Below, one piece after another: positions 11,387 through 21,000 of a stretch of DNA of 64,000 nt. The stretch is from Eunapius fragilis (taxonomy: Eukaryota > Porifera > Demospongiae > Spongillida > Spongillidae). The stretch spans positions 5,473,335 through 5,537,334 of the forward strand of contig OY811989.1 of assembly GCA_963681505.1 (NCBI GenBank), read 5' to 3'. Positions within the stretch are counted from its first letter, which is position 1, and every line of letters begins with the position of its first letter. A program made the position numbers and the translations under genes. The notes under the pieces were generated by a model. The model was not told the DNA's origin. It saw nothing but the letters and a program-made list of their open reading frames with translations, and ran no database searches.

Positions 11387-12569
11387 CAGTGTTGCCGCGG
11401 TTGACCGATTGGAGGAAGTCACGGACGGCCAGTTGACCGGAATAGACTCTGGCGGTCACGGTCGACGGCTAGAGATAGCCGTCACCAGTCCATACGGTCA
11501 CGATCACGGGCAGGCCGTTTGAAACTTATCCGGCACGGTCACGGTCAGTTTTGGACCGTCAAAAACCGCCAGTTCATACTTAGCGGTCACGGCAGACGGT
11601 CTTAGTCGGTCAAAGTCAAACTTGCATGCGTGTATTACTGTATTGGCACCGTATATAACTCCGCATGCATGCACTGCATGCTCGTTGCAATGTGCACATC
11701 GGTATGTGTATAGATATCGATGCGGCTTTATACTACCTCCTTGAGATGCAATAGATTCAACGGATAAATATATGGGAATTAAGGATCGAGGCGAGGATGG
11801 AAACTAGGCACTGAAGTTAACGTTCTTGTTTCAGCGTAAAAGCAAAATCCTTTCTGTCTGCATCAATTCTCCACCCTTTCTGTCAAGGATTAACTTCAAT
11901 TGTGAAAAAAAAAAACAAAACTAGTTCAGAAGGTGCACTTCATGCTGGAACAGCCAAATACTTTAGTGCCATCTTTGCTATCGCCAACTGGTGGATTCTG
12001 CCGTTAGGCATGCATTCCTTCAGATCTCTGGAGTAAAAAGTGGAGGAACGATATTCACAAATACGAAGCAGCCTTAGTCTGGGAATACATTGTGTGGTCC
12101 CCAGGCACACATACAACTTGCGTTCATCTTCCTCATATTTGAAGTAGAACCATCAACTCTGGATATCATGTAATTCTTTTTCTCTTGTTCACAGAGAGTC
12201 CATTCGTTGAACTGGGCCGCCCGAGCCAACTTGAAGTGTTTCCACAACTTTGTGTTAAGAAACTTTTAAGAAACTTTTGCGGACCGGATGGATGGTAAGC
12301 ACTTTTCACACAACTATCTGGTGGTTTATCCAATTTTAGCTTTTTTGAATCCGGTACAGCTATCTCTTACGTCATGGGTTGCAGGAGCTAATTGACCGTC
12401 AGTGACCGGATAATATTTTTTACGGTCAGCCGTAAAATTCTGACGGTCACCATACTCTGACGGCTCAGACGGCCAGGCATATTGACGGCCCGCGGCCGAT
12501 GGCGGTCAGCACAAAATTTGGCAAATTTTGGCGGCTGCCGGACGGTCAAGGCTGGCCGCGGCAACACTG
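11387..12569. mobile_element. Non-autonomous hAT element, 8-bp target duplication
   Basis: 1183 bp bounded by the 14-bp inverted repeats CAGTGTTGCCGCGG and CCGCGGCAACACTG, with an exact 8-bp duplication tggcatac (11379-11386 and 12570-12577), the hAT hallmark. Both subterminal regions (11400-11620 and 12390-12560) are packed with short words such as cggtca and its complement tgaccg, the usual pattern of hAT transposase binding sites. No transposase frame is present. It splits the receptor gene between helix 5 and helix 6. Confidence 0.95.
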
Positions 12570-12899
12570 TGGCATACCGAGTATGCGGAAGATCAGAAGT
12601 GGCAATTAAGAACAAGATAGCGATCAGACAGATGCTTCCGTTGCTGGTTTACCCTGTTACCTTCTCTGCTCTTATACTGTTGCAAATGATGCATTCTTTG
12701 TACGACCAAATTCCAGGCGCGAATAGCCAGGCAGAATACGTGTTTTTGGTGATTGATGTCATAGCCTTCACGGCATTCACCTGGACGCCGGGGCTGGCTT
12801 TGTTGATACATATTCTGGTGATGATGTTTTCGAAGAAGGAAACGAAAAGCAATTCAATTCGCAGTATAGTACGGAAGCTAGCGGTCTTCTGAACGCTAG

Positions 12900-13790
12900 T
12901 AAAACGAGCGGAGTGGGGGTGACAAGGAGTTCTACTTACTTCAGCCTTCCGATTGAACCATAGTACAGTAGCAGTATATTGTATTAACGGTGGACAAAGC
13001 TATATTAATAGCAAGGATCCTAACGTACATATGTGAGTTTTTTTGTTTGTTAATATAAATAATTCATTAACTGGGGTAGAGGCAGCGAGCGAAATGGGAC
13101 CTAGCGCATTTTCCAAGATGGAGCATCAAAGTTGACGCGTACAATTTTTAAATGTACGCGTAATTACAAATTCAGGCCACTGTAACTCCATAATGGACGG
13201 ACTAATTTCCAGTGCGCAAGAAAGAATTTGTAGAGGATCTAGGACACTGGTGTTTGCGGCCCAATGTTTTGTGGACACTAGATCCCTTTTCCGAAAAATT
13301 GAAATGATTATGTCATGCCCTTAACAACGACCTTGACAACCGAAGACCTTTGGAACGTGAGCTCACTCAAAAACACCGATGGACTAATCGCCATTTTAAC
13401 ACGGTACAAGGAAAGGAACACCTTTTTTCTATTTGTGTCGCAAACCACGAGGCGTAGCCAACTTGCTACAGCAAGCTACGGACCCTGAAAGCGGGTTAGT
13501 CTTTGCGTACCTCTTCGATACAGAAGCGATTCTCCACGCCTGCGACAATAGGAAATCTGAAATAAAGGTTGGTTCGTAAAGGGAACTAAAGGTACTAATA
13601 GATATTTGCAATGGTTTTTAGCCACAGTTTTTTTCTGACGGCGAACAAATGTACTAAAAGTTAGCAAGAAATACCGGGAGTATCGTTAATTAATATGTTT
13701 GGTTACTAGTAGGTCCTATAAATTTCGGATTGGCTATGCGTTATACAGGGCAATGAACAGCTGTTGTTCTTTCATAGTTCAGAGCAACTG
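12900..13790. other. Intergenic stretch without recognised content
   Basis: After the receptor stop codon I see no gene, RNA or clear repeat here. Short open frames on either strand have no recognisable motif and no splice context. Confidence 0.6.
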
Positions 13791-13799
13791 TTGGATCTT

Positions 13800-15140
13800 A
13801 CTTATGTCTTACTACCACCTCATCTTGGCCACCAGACCAGCCTCATCTCAGGCACTACCATCTCATCTCAGCCACCAGTACCAGTCTTATCTCAGCCACC
13901 AGTACCAGCCTCATCTCAGCCACCTGTACCAGTCTCATCTTGGCCACCAGTTCCAGCCTCATCTCAGGCACCCTGTACCCATGGGCCCCCTCCCCCCTTC
14001 GGGACTGAATGATGCCCCCCCCCCCCCCTCCCCCTTGTAATAAAAGTTTACATACATGCGCACCCCCCACTGGCGGACAGCACACCCCCCCCTCCCCCCC
14101 CCCCGCTGGTTGAATCGGCCAAAAGCAGACAGCAGCACCCCCCCCCCCCCCCCCTCCCCCTTGTAATAAAAGTTTACATACATGCGCACCCCCCACTGGC
14201 TGAATTGGCTGAAAGCGGACAGCAACCCCCCCCCCCCCCCCCCCCTCTGCTGGTTGAATCGGCCAAAAGCGGACAGCAACCCCCCCCCCCCCCCTCCCCC
14301 CTCGCTGGTTGAATCAGCTGAAAGCAGACAGACAGCACCCCCCACCACACTGGTTGAATCAGCCGAAAGCGGACAGCACCCTCCCTCCCCCTCCCCTCTC
14401 TGCTGGTTGAATCAGCCAAAAGCGGACAGCACACACACACACACACACCCGCTGGTTGAATTGGCCGAAAGCAGACAGACAGCACCCACCCCGCTGCTTG
14501 AATCAGCCGAAAGCAGACAGCAACACCTCCGCTCCCCCCCCCCCCCCCCTTGCTGGTTGAATCCACTGAAAGCAGACAACATATTCGTGGCTGTCAAATG
14601 GTGCCCCCTTACCCTATTCTGGTCCCCCACCCCCTTCCAGAAAAGCTGGGGGTGCCCATGGTACCAGTCTCATCTCAGCCAGTACCAACCTCATCTCAGC
14701 CACCTGTACAGAGGCGGATCCAGGGGGGGGGGGGGGGGTTTTGGGGGTTGCAACCCCCCCTTTCATATAAGGTACCGCCCCCTTTTCTGCTAAACAGCCC
14801 CGCCCCCCCTTTCCCCGCTTTTTGTATCGGGCCTGAAGCGCTGGACAGCACCCTCCCCCGCTTTTTGTATCGGGCCTGAAGCGGACAGCACCCCCCCCCC
14901 CCCCCTCGCTTTTTGTATCGGACCTAAAGCGGACAGCACGACAGCACCCCCCCCCCCCCCCGCTTTTCGTATCGCGGGTCTCAACCCCCCCTTTTGGAAA
15001 ATCCTGTATCCGCCCCTGCTGTACCAGTCTTATCTCAGCCAGTACCAGCCTCATTTCAGCCACCTGTCATCTCAGCCACCAATACCAGCCTCATCTCAGC
15101 CACCAGTACCAATCTCATCTCAACCACCTGCATGGCCGGC
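13800..15140. repeat. Minisatellite field: 24-bp unit and poly-C-linked units
   Basis: Two interleaved families. One is a 24-bp unit, ccaccagtaccagcctcatc plus tcag, at 13815-13980, 14655-14705 and 15018-15125. The other is a unit of about 60 bp, gctggttgaatcggccaaaa plus gcggacagcac followed by a C run of variable length, about eight copies between 14040 and 14575. The long proline- and glycine-rich open frames on both strands come from the C runs and are not genes. The gaps in the 24-bp array are explained by inserted elements. Confidence 0.88.
14709..15018. mobile_element. Short inverted-repeat element with internal tandem units
   Basis: 310 bp with ends CAGAGGCGGATCCAGG and CCTGTATCCGCCCCTG, that is, imperfect inverted repeats of 16 bp with CAG/CTG tips. 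The five bases ctgta flank both sides, and the 24-bp minisatellite resumes after it. Inside, a unit gctttttgtatcgggcctga plus agcggacagcac and a C run is repeated four times; the same unit appears inverted at 8470-8520. Probably a hAT-type MITE whose interior has expanded. Confidence 0.75.
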
Positions 15141-15294
15141 GGAGCCCAGCAGGCAACCCAGGCAATTGCCTGGGTAGATTTTTGGGCTTACATATACTTT
15201 TAAAGCTTCCGCCCCCCCCCTCCCCCCCCCCCCCCCCCCCACTTGGCACCCCTCCTCTTGCCTGGGTTGGATTTTAGACCTTTCGCCGGCTCTG
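15131..15294. mobile_element. Short inverted-repeat element with 6-bp flank repeats
   Basis: 164 bp starting CATGGCCGGCGGAGC and ending TCGCCGGCTCTG. The word cacctg stands on both sides (15125-15130 and 15295-15300), and the 24-bp minisatellite continues as tacc after the element, so the uninterrupted site is implied. It contains a long C run. Family uncertain, hAT-like by its tips. Confidence 0.7.
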
Positions 15295-15300
15295 CACCTG

Positions 15301-16184
15301 TACCCTCATCTCAGCTATTAATACCACCGTCTTAACTTGTTTGCATTGATAACAGAATTTGAGTGCATGGTGGATGTTGTTAATGGAATACCAAGTGTAA
15401 ATCTGCTGCAAACTCTGTGCATTGATTTGAACGCTTTGGTTTATTATCAGGTGCCACAAGCAAGCGACCACACACCCTGTGTCACTCCTGACCTTTGTGA
15501 TGCTTCATTCAAACCGCAGCAATTATTCCAAAAATACACACGCCGCATAGGTTGGTAAAACAAAACTGTGGCGTGTTCTAATTGTTATAAATATGCTTCT
15601 TGATCTGTCGTGTTAATGTCATAACTCGCTGACCTAAATTCTATTGCTACACACGATCAAAGTACCCCCTCTCAGTTACCGCCTCCATCACATGGGCGTA
15701 TAAAAACGATGCGCAACGATTCGAGTAATATTGTAGGCTGTGTGCGTTGGAGATTTTCCTTAGTGCGATGATAGGGAGTATGAAAGATCAAATCATCTCA
15801 AAGCTATGACTTGAAAAAAAAAACACGAAATGTCTTATTGTGGGTCACTATTCAAAAGTATACCGTATTAGCCAATTATCTGAATTGTGTCCAGCTAGCC
15901 GTGAGGACATAGGATTAATAAACGGTTAAATAAACGCTGTTTAATTAATTCCTTCAATATACTTATTAATAACTTGCAGTCAGTGACTTGTGACGTAACA
16001 AAACACGTTGTATGACGCAGAAAGGCACGACCGTGAGGGTCTCCACGAAATGATAAAAGGGTCAGTGGGATCCTGCCAACTTTACTACTGCAAGCAGTTA
16101 GCCTTCGTCATCATTACTCTTACAGCCATATCGGCGGAGACATTCGATAACTTCTCATCGTGGAGTTTCGGCACTGCCAGTGGA
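15301..16184. other. Upstream region of pirin, no recognised gene
   Basis: Ordinary AT-rich sequence without a recognisable gene. The pirin reading frame stays open upstream of its chosen start, back to an ATG at 16008, so a longer N-terminus cannot be excluded. Confidence 0.5.
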
Positions 16185-17863
16185 ATGAACAGAGCGCGGG
16201 CGATTGCGAAGAAAGTGCTCTCCGTGGAGCAAGCAGAAGGCGTTGGCGCAAGGGTCAGAAGAAGCATTGGGAGACAAGAGGTCGTATGGAGGGTTTTAAC
16301 TACGGCCAAATAACAATGTGCATCGTTCTGTAGTTAAAGAATATCGATCCGTTTCTTATGTTGGACGAGTTTCGAGTTAGAAAACCAGCAGGTTTTCCGG
16401 ATCACCCACACAGAGGTTTTGAGACGGTACATTTTTTTTCCATGACCCTCGATTTACCCGTTTTTTTGATAGGTGACCTACATGTTAGAAGGGTCATTCA
16501 AGCACGAGGATTTCTGTGGTCACAAAGGTACCATCAACCCTGGAGACCTGCAGGTCAGAGAGTTTGTGTATCTATACTTCCAGCCACATTTTACCAGTGT
16601 GGGTGGGTTCCTCGTAGTGGATGACAGCTGGGCGGGGCATCCTGCATGCTGAGATGCCAAATGGGGATGGGGACCAGGTAGGACTACAGCTGTGGATCAA
16701 CTTAAAATCCAAAGACAAGGTGAGAGTGGATAGTGAAATTGAATTAACATAAGTGTGTGGATGACAGTAAAGGAACTATGCCTGTGGGTTGCAGTGGGAG
16801 GTATTGTGTGTTGCATGGAGCCATGGAAATGGAGACCTTGGATTCTGTAGAAAGCAACAACAAAAAAATCAACACACCCAATGGTGACTAAACCCGTATA
16901 ACCCAGATGATAGAACCAGCATACCAAGAGCTGATGGCTAAAGACATCCCTCATGTGACCAAAGATGGAATCCATGTCACAGTCATCGCTGGAGAGGCCC
17001 TTGGAGCAAGTGTAAGTCACCAAATTTGATGTGAGCAGTGGTGGGGAGGGGCACTACCTCCACTAGTGGTAGGGAGGGGCACTACCTCCAATCATTGATT
17101 TACAGAGGATTCTGCTTAATTGGATCATCTGTGTAAGGGAGGCCATTTGGGCTTGGGACATAGGGTCACTTCACTGAGCCAATTTTCGTACTGTTTACAC
17201 ATCAATGTGTCCATCTATGTGACCCATTGTGTATCTTCCCTTTTTAGTCCCCAGTTAGAACGCGCACTCCAACAACCTATCTGGATTTCAAGTTGGACCC
17301 TGGGGCTCATCACAGTCAGCCTGTTACTGAAGGTAGTCCAGATAAACCACAGTATTGCATTACATCAAACCACACCTCCATAGGATGGAATGGATTCATT
17401 TATGTACTCAAGGGGAAGGGACAGTTTGGTAAGTTTCACACACAATTTGTCTTTATGTTCCTGGACTTTCAATAGGCGGCAATGGCAGCTGGACTGAAAG
17501 TGATGCACATCACACACTAGTATTTGGGCCTGGGGACCACATAGAAGCCAAGAACACTGTACGTTTGTGTGTATGGCCTTTACTTCTAGGTATTCAAATG
17601 CTCACTGCTGTTAGGGAGATGATCTGCTCCACTTTGTCCTGATAGCAGGACAGCCAATAAACGAACCTGTTGTACAGTATGGTAAGCTGTGGCCTGGGGA
17701 CTTGCATGGTCATAATGAGGTCTCTATATTGATTGGCACAGGACCATTTGTAATGAACACTCGTGAGGAGATCAACCAGGCCATGAATGACTATAGCAAC
17801 AAGAGGAATGGCTTTGAGCGGGCCAAAGGCTGGAGTTCAGAGATAGGAGAAGGTGTTGACTGA
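16185..17863 (+). CDS. PIR: Pirin, cupin-fold iron-binding nuclear protein
   Basis: Ten exons: 16185-16280, 16334-16426, 16473-16553, 16618-16719, 16907-17011, 17248-17332, 17384-17428, 17476-17558, 17615-17681, 17742-17863. Phases agree and give 292 residues (human pirin 290). Conserved segments in order are EGVGARVRRSIGR, LKNIDPFLMLDEF, GFPDHPHRGFETV, MTAGRGILHAEM, LDFKLDPGAHHSQPV, HFVLIAGQPINEPVVQYG and the C-terminal NGFERAKGW. The iron ligands of the N-terminal cupin are present: the two His of DHPHRG and the His and Glu of LHAEM. Pirins act as redox-sensitive cofactors of transcription and some have quercetinase activity. The start at 16185 matches the length of the human N-terminus. 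A partial copy of its 3' end lies at 9826. Confidence 0.95.
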
Positions 17864-18048
17864 TAATGGATTGGGGAGGAAGAGGTGTGACCAGTGTATT
17901 TGTGCTCATCGTCTATATGTGGATAAAGCCAATAGAGCCTGTGCTTTTTGCTAACACACAGGTGTCTGCTATTGGACACACACACAGCATGTGATGCGTG
18001 CAATTTGGGCACGTGATTTGCATGTGATGTAAATATTATAATGAGACA

Positions 18049-21000
18049 TTAGATATCAACAGAGATGCTTTCCTGATTACCACCTGAATACTTGACCACT
18101 GGCTGTATCCACCTGTTTGGAATGCTGCTGTGGTGGTGGTAGCTGACCTTCGCGCTTGTGTCTGAGAAACTATGGCGGTCACAGCTGTGATCCTGGGGAG
18201 TAAGGTCTGGGGAAGAGGTATCCCACTGGAGGGCTCCGGCTGTGATGTCATGCTGGTGGCTCTCGTTGTGTGATGTATGCTGCCGTATCCTTGGTTCACC
18301 TCCATATTGGTTAGGCTGACTTGGGGTACCGTTGGACTTGGTTTCTATGCTACTGGCACTTCCAGTAGCAGCATAACCACTAGCAGTACTCAGTTGTTCT
18401 TCCATAGAGAGCCCAGAGCTACTTCTAGGGAGGGAAGCCCTCTTTACGCAGCTGATATGGTAGGGGGGGGGAGTATTCTGGTCTGCACTGCTAAGTGACT
18501 GCTGCCTTTCAGGGATGTTGGTTTCTGTGAGGGTTTCCTGTGTCCACAGAATACAGGGGACCCCATGATAACAGGCCATACAATACAGGGGGACCATTAT
18601 AGCAGAGAGGGGTCTTTTACCTGGTGGTTTTCTTCAACAGAAGGACCAAAGCCAGAGCAACAAGGCGATTCAGGTGACTGACACGGCTCCTCACAGAAAG
18701 AGGTAGTTTGAATCCCACTATCCTCAGCCTGAATGGGTGGAAAGACACTCCCCTAATCCTCCTTCACACCAGTTACATTAACCCTAACCCTGCTACATAC
18801 CAGTTACATTAACCCTAACCCTGCTACATACCCTAACCCTCCTTCACACCAGCTACATACACTTACACATGACCCTGATGGTTGCTTAGTTCCTCTAATC
18901 TCTGTCGCTCCACTGCTATAATCTTGAAGGCGCAACTGCACTGTTTCATGGTGCATTCTGATTGGTTTGGCAGTACTTGACTGTAGAGTAGCAAGGGGAT
19001 CGGGTGAACAATTCATTAGCTGCAAAGGTCAATTTACTGGGTCTAAAAGGATTCCCAAGTTCATCTGCTAATTGGTCTGCTGAGCTAAGTAAATAACCAG
19101 ACAGCTTGACCAGCCATTACACATTACCCTCCCCCATACACACACTATAGTTCTGTACATCCAACCCTGTGTGCACACGGGCATCTAAGTACGTACGAGG
19201 AACTCACTAGTTGTCCTAATGACAATGGAACCCGGGGCTCTTGTGAGGTATTAGTGAGGCCATGCTGGGGCAACACATCGTTGGCATCACTGTAGTGACC
19301 AAGAGAGGGATGGCTCCGACAATCCTCAGGGTTTAGGCTGTCCATATCAAGGGTTCTGTAGTCATGGTGACCAAGTCTACTTCCCAATGGAATGTCCTGA
19401 CTGGCACGACAGGTATAACCTGGTGGTGTGTCCTGCTCGTAAAATTGCCTCCAATAGTCTTGTGAGTGTGAATCATTGTATTGCCATGGCAACCTATCAG
19501 AGTTCACAGGTGGAATACGAGTTTGCTTCAAACCATTAGATGAGCTGTCCAGGGATGTCCTTGTAGAGCTATGGGCGTGTCCCCTGTCCAGGGACCCCAC
19601 CCCTGGCCTTGTAGGGCTATGGGCGTGTGCCCTGTCCAGGGACCCCACCCCTGGCCTTGTAGGGCTATGGGCGTGTGCCCTGTCCAGGGACCCCACCCCT
19701 GGCCTTGTAGGGCTATGGGCGTGTCCCCTGTCCAGGGACCCCACCCCTGGCCTTGTAGGGCTATGGGCGTGTGCCCTGTCCAGGGACCCCACCCCTGGCC
19801 TTGTAGGGCTATGGGCGTGTCCCCTGTCCAGGGACCCCACCCCTGGCCTTGTAGGGCTATGGGGAGATGCTTGGTATGCAGAACGCTTCAGGTCTGGTCC
19901 AACTGATCTGTGAGCTGACAGGGGGCTTGCTGGAGGGAGGTAGCCATGTTTTCCTCGAGGAGTCATGGATGATGTGTAGATGGGATGGTCCATACTAACC
20001 ATATTCACCGCTCGATCCAAACTGATTGTTGCACAGGTGAGGGGTGTGGTTACACGACTGGTACTGATGTCTCTTTGTGGTGGAAGGGAATACTGTGGGT
20101 TTTCTAGCCCTCGTGTAATGTGGGTAACAGAGATGCGAGGCTGTACATTAGTCTTTGGTGGTGAATGACTGAAGACCTGATACTGGCCAGCAGAATCAGG
20201 GAGGGAGGAAAAGAGGGGAAGGGAGGGAGGAATGGAGGGAGGGAGGGAGGGAGGAAGGGAGAGAGGAAGGGAGAGAGGAAGGGAGAGAGGGAGGGAGGGA
20301 GGAAGGGAGAGAGGGAGGGAGGGAGGAAGGGAGAGAGGAAGGGAGGAAGGATGGAAGTGGTAAGGACAAATGATAGTCATATTAAATGTATTCTACACAT
20401 TGCTATGATTAGATGGAGTGAAAGAGAATATTAGTGGAGAAGGATGGGCAAAGCTCAGGAGGAGATAGGGGGCAGACAAGGTGGGGGAGTGAGAGGTGGA
20501 ATAGACTATGAAGGAATTAGATGAGCCCTAACTAGAGACAAAACAACTCAAGAAATGCCATAGTAATCAACAGATGTCTATTTTTAAATTCACTCTCTAC
20601 CCAGTGTGTGTCCACACTAGGGACAGAAAACGGGTAAAATATGCCAGGACCATACGTCCACAAACCATGCTGTCGTACCATAAGAGTACATCCAATAGAC
20701 ACAGAAAAGTACAGAGTACACGAAACCCACAACACCCACACAGCCCTAAATAGCACACCAGCCACCAATCAAATGCTCTTACGTGCTCGTCCTCCTCTCC
20801 TAGCCGAGCTGCTGAGCATGCAAGTTGGCGGGCTGATTCTGCCAAAGCTGCTGCTGTCATCATCCTAGCATCCTGCTCCTGGTCAGGTGAGAGGTGAAGT
20901 TTGACGTCCACCTGCGGAATTCAAACGGAGAGGGCTCATAGAGTGATTAGGTCCCTCCTTGACCCTCAATATGCCCCCCCCCCCCCCCCCCCCCCCCAGA

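Larger units (their letters stand above)
10474..12892 (+). pseudogene. Seven-helix receptor gene broken by two hAT-type insertions
   Basis: With the two inserts (10622-10903, 11387-12569) set aside, one receptor can be followed. N-terminus MYSGPNQNCSSG at 10474; helix 1 near EGVFAGAGILLCSMASF; helices 2-3 from LFRMLIYHLAVYQ through SLDVAQLLVILYSE; helix 4 and loop 2 FITHTYGPEAQGWPWC; helix 5 VVEVFALWYGPGLIGLF; helix 6 MLPLLVYPVTFSALILL; helix 7 AFTAFTWTPGLALLIHILV; tail RKLAVF then stop at 12892. The loop-2 Trp-Cys and the layout recall cAMP-receptor-like GPCRs, a family guess only. Apart from the inserts, the frame shifts by one base near 10598, 11036 and 11360. It looks like a once-working single-exon host gene, now dead. 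Confidence 0.8.

Noticed and set aside
13855-15063. Long glycine-rich and proline-rich frames
   Set aside because: They follow homopolymer C/G runs and minisatellite units; no splice or start context.
18776-18840. Interstitial telomere sequence (taaccctaaccct)
   Set aside because: Only isolated doublets inside a longer unrelated unit; too short to call telomeric.
19476-19913. Plus-strand frame with ALSRDPTPGLVGLWAC repeats
   Set aside because: Shadow of the coding 48-bp repeat in the minus-strand membrane-protein exon, whose frame is supported by ten phased exons.
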